Assembly (NCBI GenBank): GCA_033977485.1
Contig: CM066982.1
Location: forward strand, 34,884,218-34,948,217
DNA: 64,000 nt
Direction: 5' to 3'
Source of the DNA: Hydrangea macrophylla
Taxonomy: Eukaryota > Streptophyta > Magnoliopsida > Cornales > Hydrangeaceae
Every line of letters begins with the position of its first letter. The stretch's first letter is position 1. The translations under genes were made by a program, and so were the position numbers. The notes under the pieces were generated by a model. That model searched no databases. It was not told the origin of the DNA and saw only the letters and a list, made by a program, of their open reading frames with translations. Of the stretch, positions 11,201-21,700 are shown one piece after another.

Positions 11201-13376
11201 ATGGCTTCGAGCTCAAGGAGACCGTCTAAGAAGGCCAAAGGACGGATGAAGGCCGAGATGCACACCCCGGACGTGATTTTGCGAGACCCCCAACACCACC
11301 TTTCGGTCGCGGCTCTAGCGAGCTTGGTATGTGAAACTTTCGACATTTTAGGACCACTTTTATGTACTATGCTAGTTTTGTGAGCCGTAGTGTGCGCTTA
11401 GAGACCGTTAGAAGCTCGACTTGTGCTCAAATGTTGATTTTGTGAATTTTTGCTCTCGGGTTGTGAATAGTGATTTTGTGCATCTTTTGTCGCCTTTGTT
11501 GTGTGCAGGTGCCGGAAGTGGCCTTGAAAGGCCATGGTAGCCTTGCCCATGCTTTCTTATGGTATACCCAGCTTTCGCCCACCGTTAAGAGGATGGTTGA
11601 TGATGCCGGGTTCGGAGGCTTCGTTCGCTTAGTTTCGAAAAGTAACAACGATCTGGCTCACTTCTATGTACTGGCCGAGAGGTGGTGGGACACTACCAAT
11701 ACTTTCCACCTGCCGTTCGGAGAGATGACTATGACGCCTTTTGATTTCTCCATGATCACAGGCTTGAGGGTCGGCGGGAAGCGCCTGGTTCTGGACTATT
11801 TTTATGAGATTGACCCGGAGGCGGTGGAGATGTTGATTGGAGCTGTTCCCCCCAACTTGGAGAGGCATTGGTTCCCCTGCGGCTGGCTTTACCGGGCCTA
11901 TGGTAGAGGTAATCACAATCTGAACAATTCCCAGCTTTTGAGGGTTTACCTTCTGTATGTCCTCGGGTGCTCCATCTTCGCGACAAGGAATGACAGGGTG
12001 AGCTTGAGGCTCCTTTCTTGCCTGGCGACCATTGATGAGATCCCCTCCTACAACTGGGGCGGTGCTGCCCTGGCTCATCTCTACAAGCATATGGGGGAGG
12101 TTTCTCGGGGCGATGTTAAATCTACTGGGGGATTCTGGCGAGCTTGGGAGGTATGCACTGCTTCTTCTTTTATTTTCCATCTCTTTGATTTTCATACCTG
12201 TTCTGATTTCTCCTTTGTCTGTGCAGCTTTGGAGTTTTGAATACTTGAAGATGTTGGCTCCCTCCCCAGCGGACGAGTCAGGCGAGGATGGGGATGGTAT
12301 GGCTCCTGTGCCTCTATTCCCACGAGGCTTGAGATGGCGGAGGGACGTTGTTGGGGTGAAGAGCGGGGCCCATCGGATTGTTTTGCTTCGAAACTTCTTA
12401 ACTGGGTTGACAGCCTCTAGTGTTGATTGGACGCCTTGGGAGGGCGTCGCTTATGCCGCCACTGAGGAGATACAAGCGGTTAAATCTCTTACCTCTTGCC
12501 GCCTTCTGCTAGAGAGTACTGAGTGCAGACAGTGGTTCCTTGGTGAGCGGGTGTCTCGGCAGGTGGTTGATGGTTCCCAGTATCGCGTCCCTCATGATCC
12601 TCCTGTGATGGATGCTAGTGACCTTTCTGGAGATGCTCTGCTGGCGGCTTTAGCTGGTACCGATGTTTGGGACCATTTTCTTTCTGAGACCAGTTACGAG
12701 GCTTACCGTGGCCGTTTCCTAATGCCTAACTTCCCACTCCTGGAGGTGAGTTCTTTTTGTATTTTTTGTTTATATTCATTGTCCATGTTTTTGATTTATC
12801 TTTTCCTAACTTATTCTGTGTCTTTAGCTTCGCGAGATGTACAGGAGACAGGCTCCTCAGGCTCCCGACCCTATCCCTCCTTGGGATTGGACTGTCAATG
12901 TTCTAGGCGCTGATGGCACTCCCCAAATGATGGAGGTGCCGCGAGTCACATGTGGGTACCCTACTCAGCCAGCGGGCGTCCTCAACGTTCCTTGGAGTTA
13001 TGATGAGGAGGGTCACGCCTTGGCGGCTAGCCTACGGTCCCTGGTCCTTACACGAGACCACCGGGTATGTCTCTAATTTTGCACTTTCTTAAGGTTACAA
13101 GGTTCTAACCCTGGATTTTTTATTTTGACAGATGGATGGTATGCGGCAATTTGCCGCCAATCAGATGGCGTCCTTGGTAAGTCTCTGACTCGACTCTGTT
13201 TTTGTACTTTTTGTTATTCCCTTACCGATTGCCTTCATTTTTATTCGTGTGTGCAGTATCGTGGAGGCGGGGCTGGCTCATCGAGGACTGGTCCAAGATG
13301 TAGAGGCGGTAGGAGGAGGCCGTCGCCGACGTACACTCCGGGTGGTCCGACGGAGGACGAAGAAGAGGAGGACTGA
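11201..13376 (+). CDS. Antisense gene 1 of B: six-exon plant mobile domain (PMD) protein
   Basis: Exons at 11201-11326, 11509-12150, 12227-12745, 12828-13064, 13132-13176 and 13257-13376 join through GT-AG introns, all phase 0, into 562 codons ending in TGA. Residues 109-135 (HLPFGEMTMTPFDFSMITGL) and the exon 2/3 junction (FWRAWE-LWSFEYL) match the plant mobile domain of MAIN/MAIL1-type nuclear proteins, which act in gene expression and transposon silencing with PP7-like phosphatases. The C-terminus is a glycine/arginine run followed by an acidic tail. The N-terminus has a basic stretch (RRPSKKAKGR) that could be a nuclear signal. It lies opposite to gag-pol, between pol and the 3' LTR. Element C has a homologue with the same exon pattern. 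The PMD assignment rests on recognition of motifs; the function in the element is unknown. Confidence 0.85.
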
Positions 13377-13710
13377 GGCTTCCCAAGCGGGAATTATTAT
13401 TTTTATTTTCTTTTCCTGTTTTCGATTGGGTTGTACTGAGGATATGATTATTAGGACAGTGTAGGACGATGTGTAGCACAATTTGTGACCTTTTGACAGA
13501 GTATTATGATGTTTTGCCTCCTAGGCCGGATATCTTCCGGTTTAGAGGCGCAGTTGTGTGCTTGTTGATATATGTGCATTGTGATTGCTGGATGTTACTG
13601 CGATGGGCAGTTTTGTGATAGTGAGTGCTTTTGCCTTGCAGGTGGGATAGTCCGTGAAACGGGGAGGTGCTGCCGAAATTTCGAATTTTGCTAGGGCCGT
13701 GACAGAAAAT
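13377..13710 (+). other. Gap between the two antisense genes of B
   Basis: About 330 bp with a T-rich segment (3' UTR of gene 1) and a consensus-like acceptor TTGCCTTGCAG ending at 13641. An exon starting there would hit TAG at 13648-13650 in the frame of gene 2, so it can only be untranslated. It may hold the promoter or leader of gene 2. Confidence 0.4.
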
Positions 13711-14709
13711 ATGGCTTTGTATGATCCTGCTCATCTCACGGCTTGGCTGAATATTACGGACGGCGTGGAGCGGATCAACCTCTTCAGCTATGGCTTGACC
13801 GAGCTGTTTTCTCTTCGCCAGATGACCCTGAATACAGAATTCTTGCGTGCTGCCATTGCTCACTGGGACCCAGTGAACCATGTCTTCAACTTCAACGGCC
13901 TGGAAATATGCCCCATGCTTGAGGAGTTCTGCGCTATTCTCGGCTATGATTCTGACTCCGACTTGATTCTCCCTTCTGCTGATACCCTCAGCCCTACGCG
14001 AGCCTTGGCTGAATACCTGAATTGCTCTGTCACTATTTCCCGCCGGCTGATTCAAGGTGAGGTTCTCAACATTGCTTCTATTATTGCCCGGTATGCCAGT
14101 CCTGGGAATCCCAGCATGTATGATGCTTCCCGTGGGGCCGCTTTGATATTGTGCATGACTTCGCACTTCCTGTTCTCGAGCACTTCTGTTGACTTGGTGC
14201 ATGTGTGCCTCGGGCTGAAACTTAGCAGGAATCCCATGGCCATGGTTCTAGCTGAAACTCTGAACGGTTTGGATAATGCCTTCAATCAAGGGACTCCTCT
14301 TCTTTCTGGGGCGCCTTTGGTGTTGCAGGCTTGGCTTTACGAGCGCCTTCAGCTGTGGACGGGCCGTATACCACCAGTTTACTTTCGTCGAGCCGTGCTT
14401 CATTCTCACTATACCTTTGCTGATTGGGTGGGCATGATGAGCACCTTATCTGAGGCTGACATTTGCTGGATCGTGAGGCGTTGGGGCCTCTATGCTATCA
14501 CCACGAGCCTCAGGGGTCACCAGAGAGTGTGGTTGATGGGTCTGAGAGAGACTTCTTTCTATCATCCCCGCCGTTTGGCCCGACAGTATGGACAGGTTCA
14601 GGAGGTTCCCCGGGGGTTTCCTGAGAGGGTCTTTGCTTCCAGGATCAGAGCTACCACTATTGCTGCTTTTATTGATGGTTGGACTGACCGAGTAAAGGCC
14701 TACTTCTAA
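13711..14709 (+). CDS. Antisense gene 2 of B: DUF7745-like protein
   Basis: A single open frame of 332 codons from the first ATG (13711); the frame is open back to 13651, but no earlier ATG exists. The part reading LFSLRQMTLNTEFLRAAIAH, then WDPVNHVFNF and CPMLEEFCAILGY, resembles the N-terminal block of plant proteins annotated DUF7745, many of which sit in retrotransposons. No catalytic motif is visible. It is on the same strand as antisense gene 1, 335 bp downstream of its stop, and its end lies about 1 kb from the pol stop, tail to tail. Element C has no counterpart. The family assignment is from memory of the motif and is moderate. Confidence 0.65.
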   Translation: MALYDPAHLTAWLNITDGVERINLFSYGLTELFSLRQMTLNTEFLRAAIAHWDPVNHVFNFNGLEICPMLEEFCAILGYDSDSDLILPSADTLSPTRALAEYLNCSVTISRRLIQGEVLNIASIIARYASPGNPSMYDASRGAALILCMTSHFLFSSTSVDLVHVCLGLKLSRNPMAMVLAETLNGLDNAFNQGTPLLSGAPLVLQAWLYERLQLWTGRIPPVYFRRAVLHSHYTFADWVGMMSTLSEADICWIVRRWGLYAITTSLRGHQRVWLMGLRETSFYHPRRLARQYGQVQEVPRGFPERVFASRIRATTIAAFIDGWTDRVKAYF

Positions 14710-14988
14710 AGACCTTTGAAGAAATAAAAGACACTAAGACAAAACTAGTCCTGACTGATTTTGCTCATTCCTCCAAGTGTCTTTGAACATGTGGTTGCTT
14801 TTTGAAAGACTTTTTTATTTCTTTGATTATTCCTGCTTATGTAATATTCAAAGTTTGTTTATCGGTGAACCTTGGTTATTTTGGGAATCTCATTTTATGC
14901 ATTTTAGCTTCCTGAAAACATGTTGTAACTTGAGATTTCAATTAGTTGTTGCTTTTGGTACTTGCTTGAGCATGCTGGGGTTGTTAGA

Positions 14989-15130
14989 GGCAAACGAGGC
15001 GGGTAGCCGAAGTTTGCCCCTAGTTTGGGATATATATGGTTGTGAGGCAAACGAGGTAGATGACTGACGTTTGCCCCTAGTTTAGAAGAGGTTCAGGCAA
15101 ACGAGGCGAGTGGCCGAAGTTTGCCCCTAG
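14989..15130 (-). repeat. Array of three polypurine-tract-like hairpins in B
   Basis: Three units 50-57 bp apart each contain GGCAAAC, a 15-20 bp loop and GTTTGCCCCTAG. On the minus strand each unit shows CTAGGGGCAAAC, nearly the core of the true polypurine tract at 9470-9483, and the two arms can pair. Element C has the same kind of array at 62366-62490. Confidence 0.75.
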
Positions 15131-15431
15131 TGTGGAGGGTGGTTTTTGGGTTATGGTAAGGACCGCGACTTTATTTTCTCACGTGCTCATAATTTTTGCT
15201 TAGGCACCAAGGAGGTGACCTAGCGAGCTATTTTCTCTCTTTTGTTATTGCTCACTTTGGATTTAGCTCTAATTTTTGCCTAGGCGTCCTTTCGGATTTT
15301 CGACCTAGCGAGCCATCCTTCTTTTTCTTTTTGAAAGTCTGCCTACGTACCCCCGAGCGGGGATCAGGTCCGACGTAGTTCGGGCCAAGGTTTTGAAAAA
15401 AGCGGGTTGATTTTTAGGTAGGTGGGGTGAC

Positions 15432-15720
15432 CGAACCGATGTGGTTGCCTACGTATCCCCGAGCGGGAATCAGGTCGAGCGTAGTTCAAGGCAAGGCTTG
15501 AAAGGAAAGGTTATTTGTGTTGGTGGAGCGACCGAACCGATGTGGTTGCCTACGTATCCCCGAGCGGGAATCAGGTCAAGCGTAGTTCAAGGCAAGGCTT
15601 GAAAGGAAAGGTTATTTGTGTTGGTGGAGCGACCGAACCGATGTGGTTGCCTACGTATCCCCGAGCGGGAATCAGGTCAAGCGTAGTTCAAGGCAAGGCT
15701 TGAAGAAAATCGGTATTGGG
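15432..15720. repeat. 101-bp tandem repeat, about 2.9 copies, just after the pol stop
   Basis: Copies start at 15432, 15533 and 15634, each with GCCTACGTATCCCCGAGCGG and then AATCAGGTC and CGTAGTTCAAGG. The two arms CTACGTA...CGTAG can form a hairpin. Single diverged copies lie at 15346-15382 and 9621-9664, and two in element C at 62177-62220 and 62291-62335. Confidence 0.9.
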
Positions 15721-15723
15721 TAG

Positions 15724-18700
15724 TCAAGCATAGTACTTTTTGAGGCGATCCATGTTGATCGGTTCTTTGAATTCGACACCATCGAGGTCCATGAGATAAG
15801 TTGCTCCTCCGGAAAGAACAGTCTTGACGATATAAGGGCCGACCCATTTAGGTTTAAACTTCCCACGAGGATCAAAGATCGGAGCTCGCAACTCCTTAAG
15901 GACAAGGTCGCCCTTGACAATCTTCCTTGGACGAACCCTTTTGTTGAAAGCACGGGCTATCCTCTTCTGATAGATTTGGACATGGTCGACCGTCGATAGA
16001 CGCTTTTCATCTATGAGGGCCAATTCTTCATACCTTTCTCTCAACCAATCTGATTCAGAAATTTCACACTCTGCCATTACGCGCAGGGACGGTAATTCTA
16101 TCTCCACCGGCAGTACCGCTTCCATCCCATACACTAGTGAGTAAGGAGTCGCTCCTGTGGACGTTCTTATCGATGTTCTGTATCCCCAAAGTGCAAATGG
16201 TAGCTTTTCATGCCAGTCTTTGTAGGTATCAGTTGATTTTTGCAGTATGGCCTTGACATTCTTGTTTGCAGCTTCGACTGCCCCATTGGTCTGTGGTCGG
16301 TATGGCGATGACTTGTGATAGGTGATTTTGTATTCCTCGAACAGGTCCCTGACTTCTGCCTTGAAATGACTTCCGTTATCCGAAATAATCTCATGAGGAA
16401 CTCCATAACGGCAGATGAGATTTCTCTTGATGAATTTGGCCACTTCCTTGGCCCCCAACTTGGTGTAAGATGCAGCTTCTACCCATTTTGTGAAATAATC
16501 TATGGCTACCAGGATGTACCGATTTCCATTTGAGGCCTTCGGAACGATCTCACCAATAATATCGATTCCCCAGGTTGAGAATGGCCAAGGTGAAGTCATG
16601 CTGTACAGAAGGGATGGTGGCACGTGCATCATGTTTGCATGAATCTGGCACTTGTGACACTTTCTCACGTATTCGCAACAATCTTTTTCCAATGTTGTCC
16701 AGTAGTATCCTTGTCTCACGATTTTCTTGGCCAGCATGTGGCCGTTCATGTGTGGGCCGCATACCCCTTCGTGTATTTCTTCCATCATTCTTCTGGAGCT
16801 CTTCCCAAACAAGCAAGTCAGGTTGTGACCGTTGTATCCTTTCTTCAACAGTTCCCCGCTGCAAATGATGAATTGCGCTGCGAACCTTCGAATTGCCCTT
16901 TTATCTCTCTCGGTGGATTCTTGGGGGAACGTCCCTTTTTCTATGAAATTCCAGATGTCCTGATACCACGGCGTTTCATTCTCTTCTTCCTCGACTGTGG
17001 CGATTATGTTGAACGAAGGCTCGTACCTCTGCTCAATTACCAAAGGCATCATCTTGACTCCCACAGGAATTTTGATCATCGAAGCTAGAGTGGCCAAGGA
17101 ATCTGCCAGCTGGTTCTCTTCCCTGGGCAAGTAGAGGAATGTGATATTTTCGAACTGCCTCTTGAGTTGGTCGAGACGATCATGATAGGGCTTCAACCTT
17201 TCTTCTTTTACTTTCCATTCTCCTCTGGCTTGTGATATGATGAGGTTTGAATCTCCGAAGACATCCATCCTCCGAACTTTCAGCTCTAAAGCTGCTTCCA
17301 TTCCCAGAATGCATGCTTCATACTCAGCAGTGTTGTTGGTGGAGTTATAATTGAGCTTGACTGCTAACGGAGTGTGGTCCCCACTCGGCGATACTAGGAT
17401 CATCCCTACTCCGTATCCCTTCATGTTGGCTGCTCCATCGAAGTACAACTTCCACTGTTCTTCCTTGATTCCCATGATGCTCTCGTCTGGAAACGGAAAG
17501 TCCCCACTTTCTTTGGAGTCAACGGCATGTTCCGCGAGATGCTCAGCTACGGTTCTCCCTTTTACTGACTTGCTTGTGACATACTTGATATCGAATTCGG
17601 ATAATAGAAGTAACCAACGGGATATACGACCGGTCAGGGCGGGTTTTTCGAGAAGGTATTTTAGAGGATCCATGCGGGATATGAGCACAACCGGAAAGGC
17701 CAGCATGTAGTGCCTCAGTCGGCGAGTACACCAAACCAAGGCCCAACATGTTTTTTCAAGGGTAGAGTAGTTGAGCTCATACCCAGTCATCCTTTTGCTG
17801 AGGTAGTATATGGCTTTTTCGGAGTGGCTTTCTTCTCCTTCTTGGGCTAGCATGCAACCCATGGCATTTTCGGAGACAGACAGGTAAAGGAATAAGGGCT
17901 TATGAGGAGTGGGTGGTGAAAGGACAGGTGGATTTTGAAGGTAGGCTTTTATTTTATCGAAAGCGGCTTGGCATTGGTCATCCCATTGGAACTTCTCCCC
18001 TTTTCTCAACAATCGGAACAGAGGATCGCATGTAGCTGTGAGTTTAGAAATGAAGCGGCTGATGAACTGGATTCTTCCGAGGAACCCCCGTACTTCTTTT
18101 TCATTCCGTGGTGGCATCATTTCGAGGATTGCCTTGATCTTAGAGGGGTCCACCTCTATTCCCCTTTGTGTGATGAGAAAACCCAGGAGTTTACCGGAGG
18201 TTACGCCAAAAGTGCATTTCTTTGGATTCAGCCTCATCTTGTATTTGCGCAACCTTTCGAAGAACTTTTCCAGCGCTACCAGGTGCCCTTCTCTATCCTT
18301 GGATTTTACAATCATGTCGTCTACATATACTTCTACCTCTTTGTGAATCATATCATGCAGCAGAGTGGTGGCAGCTCTTTGGTACGTTGCCCCTGCGTTC
18401 TTGAGCCCAAAGGGCATTACTCTATAACAGTAGGTTCCCCAAGGGGTGGTGAACGTCGTCTTTTCCCGATCTTCTGGCGCCATTAGAATCTGATTATACC
18501 CTGAGAAGCCATCCATGAAAGACAGTAGCTCATGTCCCGCGGTGTTATCTACCAAAACGTCAATGTGGGGAAGCGGGAAGTCATCCTTGGGACTGGCCTT
18601 GTTCAGATCACGAAAGTCGACGCACACACGAACTTTTCCATCCTTCTTCGGGACTGGCACGATGTTGGCAACCCATTCCGGGTATTCGGTGACAACGATG

Positions 18701-21700
18701 AACCCTGCCTTGAACTGCTTCTCCACCTCTTCTTTAACCTTGAGTGCCCATTCCGGTCTCATGCGCCTCAGTTTCTGCTTGACAGGTTTAGAATTAGGGA
18801 GGAGAGGAATATGATGTTGGACGATGTCGGGATCGACCCCAGGCATGTCTTCGTAAGACCAAGCAAAAACATCTTTGAACTCTTTTAGCAAGAGGGTTAA
18901 TTTTTCTTTTTCTTCTTTATTAAGGGTTGAGCCAATTTGCACAATCTGTGGATTATCTATTTCACCTAAGTTAACTGATAAAGTATCTTCGATTATTTCA
19001 TAAGCAGGTGGTTTTTCAATTAGTTGCTTTAGTTCGATTGGGAGATCCTCGGAGGGATCTGTGCATTCACAAGTGTTAGACACAGAGGAGTAAGCAGAAT
19101 CGTCTTTCATTTCATTCATGACAGGTGAAGTGATTACATTGGATAGTGGTGGGCTTACAGCAGCCGACTCCAGTACAGACTCGATAACTGGTAGTACAGA
19201 CTTTGGGGGGATAGGGGATTGGGAGACACAGACAGATGACTCTATAGCCTGGTTGCTCAGACCCTCCTCAGTTGGCTTGATCTGATCATCTTGGCTCTTG
19301 GCCCTCTTCTCTTCCTCCTCTTCAGCGGATTCCTCCCACATCTTCTTGATCGCCTCAGTGTCAAGGTATTTTAACCAGTCTTCCTCTGGGGTCTTTTCAA
19401 CTTCTTCGGGATAGAACGGGTCTTGATATGGGGGCCTCTCGCAGTCAGCGAAGATTTCAAGCCCGGGGTGCCTTCTCCCAGTGGTTTGATGGACCCATGG
19501 TTCAGGGAACCCGAAGTAAGGGAAATCATCCCCTTCCTTGATGAATTGTCCATTTAAAGTCTTGCGGTATGGCGGGAGACCCTTCACCCTCTTCTTCCAT
19601 GGCCTTTGTAGCTCGACGTCCTCATCAGTGGGCTCGTACCCCAACCCGAAAGTGCCTTGTTGCCCTTTGATCTGCGGGAATTCCCGAATTCCTTGCTGGC
19701 GCCGACCCAACCCCATTCCGGGGAAGTAGTTCATCTTACGGACAATGTTGACGACTGCGGAGTGGACCTCAGGGAATCGGTCTTCGTCTTCGATCATATG
19801 AACTTCTTCCATGAAGAATCCTCCGATTTCTCCTTCTTCCAGCTCAGGTATTTGGACTTCAAAAATGGGAGCGTAATTTGGGAAAGCCTCACTACCCCAA
19901 CTATTACCGAGGATGACCTTTACCTCCCTCTCATGAATGTACTTGATCATTTGATGCACATTGGATGATACAGCTTTGTTGGCGTGAAGCCAGGGTCTCC
20001 CAATTAGCAGATTGAACGAGGCAGGTATGTCCATGACTTGAAAAATCTCGGTGCTCACCAAAGATCCTACCCGGATTTGGAGAGAAACAGTTCCCATTAC
20101 ATTTCTTCTAGTGTTGTCATAGGCTCTCACGGATTGCACAGATGGCGTAATGTCGAGGATACTGACCCCCAAAGCAGTGGCAGTTCTTAAGGCACAAACA
20201 TTCAAAGCAGAACCTGTATCGACTAGACAAAACGGCACCTGTTGCTCCTTACATCCCACGGTAATGTATAACGCCTTGTTATGCGCGGATCCCTCTGGCG
20301 GCAGGTCCTCGTCGGAGAACGTAATGATGGGGTCGTGGGTAAGTGCACCCAAGAAAGCTACCATGTCCTCCGGCGCGGCGTCGATGGGGACTTCAATCCC
20401 AGCCAAGGCATTTAACACGGCTTGCCTGTGCTTATAGGATGTCACCATAATATCCCACATCGAGAGATGCGCTTGGGTTTTCTTTAGCTGCTTGATCAGC
20501 TCATTGTCTTCTTCGATGACCTCATCCATCTTGCCTTTCCCTTTGTCTTTAACTGGACCTTTTTCGATGGCTTCGGTGGCAGGCTGTGGAGGCTGATAAT
20601 GGCGGCCTGACCTGGTTAGGTGATCAATCTCAGCAGGAGTAGGCCCTTCTACAGTCCCATCCTTCTTAAACCAATCATAATCCGTTCCCACAAATGGCTT
20701 TTCTGGCTCGTTCCAGATGGAAGCATCACTCTCGTCATTAGGGTCATACCATTTGAGGTCTACCGCCCCTAGGTCATGCTCTTCCAGGAAGAACAAGTCC
20801 TGCTCGTCATCAAGCTGCTGCTGCCACTCGTCATTCTCCCCTTCGATCAGATGAATCCCCTCAGAATCCGGGATGTCAATGTAAAGCAAGGGTTGTCCTA
20901 GGGGGGTGATATAAGTAGCAGGGTTGAAGGGTACGGGACTGGACTCAATGAGGTTGACATTTTGGTGGTTTGGTAGGGGATTTTGGGTGATATGAGGCTG
21001 CTTTGGTGGCGGCTCGATGATATTCTGGTCGATGAGGTCTTGGATGTCGTGGCGGAGGCGCATGCAGTCATCAGTGTTATGGCCGGGGGCTTGGTGGTAA
21101 GTACATCGCTTGGACATATCGAAGTTAGGCGGGAGCGGGGTATTTCGAGGCTGGAGTAATTGGAGATGGCCTTTTTTGAGGAGGCGATCTAGGGCTGAGG
21201 AGAGAGAGATTTCTAGCTTGGCAAAATTGCGAGGGGGCTTTTTCTGGAAAGGGCGGTTGGAGGAATTTGCCTGGTTAGAGGGTTGGTATGGCCTTGGAGG
21301 ATATGCCATGGGTTGGCCGCTAAGGGCATTGACATCCGGGGGATTCCGGGAGTAGTTGGGCCTTCTGGGCTGACTCGGAGGGTCTTCCTTTTTGATCTTC
21401 CCCTCCCTGATAGCATCTTCGATTCGGGTTCCGACTTCAAACAACTCCTCAAAGGTGGAGATGGACTGGTAGAATAATTTCTCATGATAGAGCGGCTGCA
21501 GATTCCGGATGAGCATCCTTACCTGTTCTTTCTCGATTGGCCGGTGGGTCATTTGGGCCACCTTGTTCCTCCATCTGCTCAGAAATGCAGCGAAGGATTC
21601 ATTGTTGCTTTGCCGGGTTGTTTCCAAATCCCTGACGGTGACGTCCAGCTCTTGATTGTAAGAGTAATGATCGACAAAGACTCGAACAATGTCCTCCCAG

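Larger units (their letters stand above)
14710..15723. other. Segment of B between antisense gene 2 and pol
   Basis: Non-coding. In element (minus) orientation it has three 101-bp repeats, a further CTACGTA-type motif (15346-15382) and three polypurine-like hairpins. It should hold the ends of both convergent transcription units. Confidence 0.6.

Noticed and set aside
10345..11346. 333-codon minus-strand frame in B
   Set aside because: It spans the 99-bp repeat, which keeps frames open by its length, overlaps the leader of antisense gene 1 and has no domain.
13654..13710. Upstream extension of antisense gene 2 from 13654
   Set aside because: The codon at 13654 is GTG, not a normal plant start; the first ATG in frame is 13711.
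13504..14202. 232-codon minus-strand frame
   Set aside because: Shadow of antisense gene 2, which has the recognisable protein pattern.
16315..18888. Several + strand frames of 70-180 codons opposite the B gag-pol
   Set aside because: Complement shadows of the polyprotein; no domain, no splice logic, unlike the antisense genes downstream.
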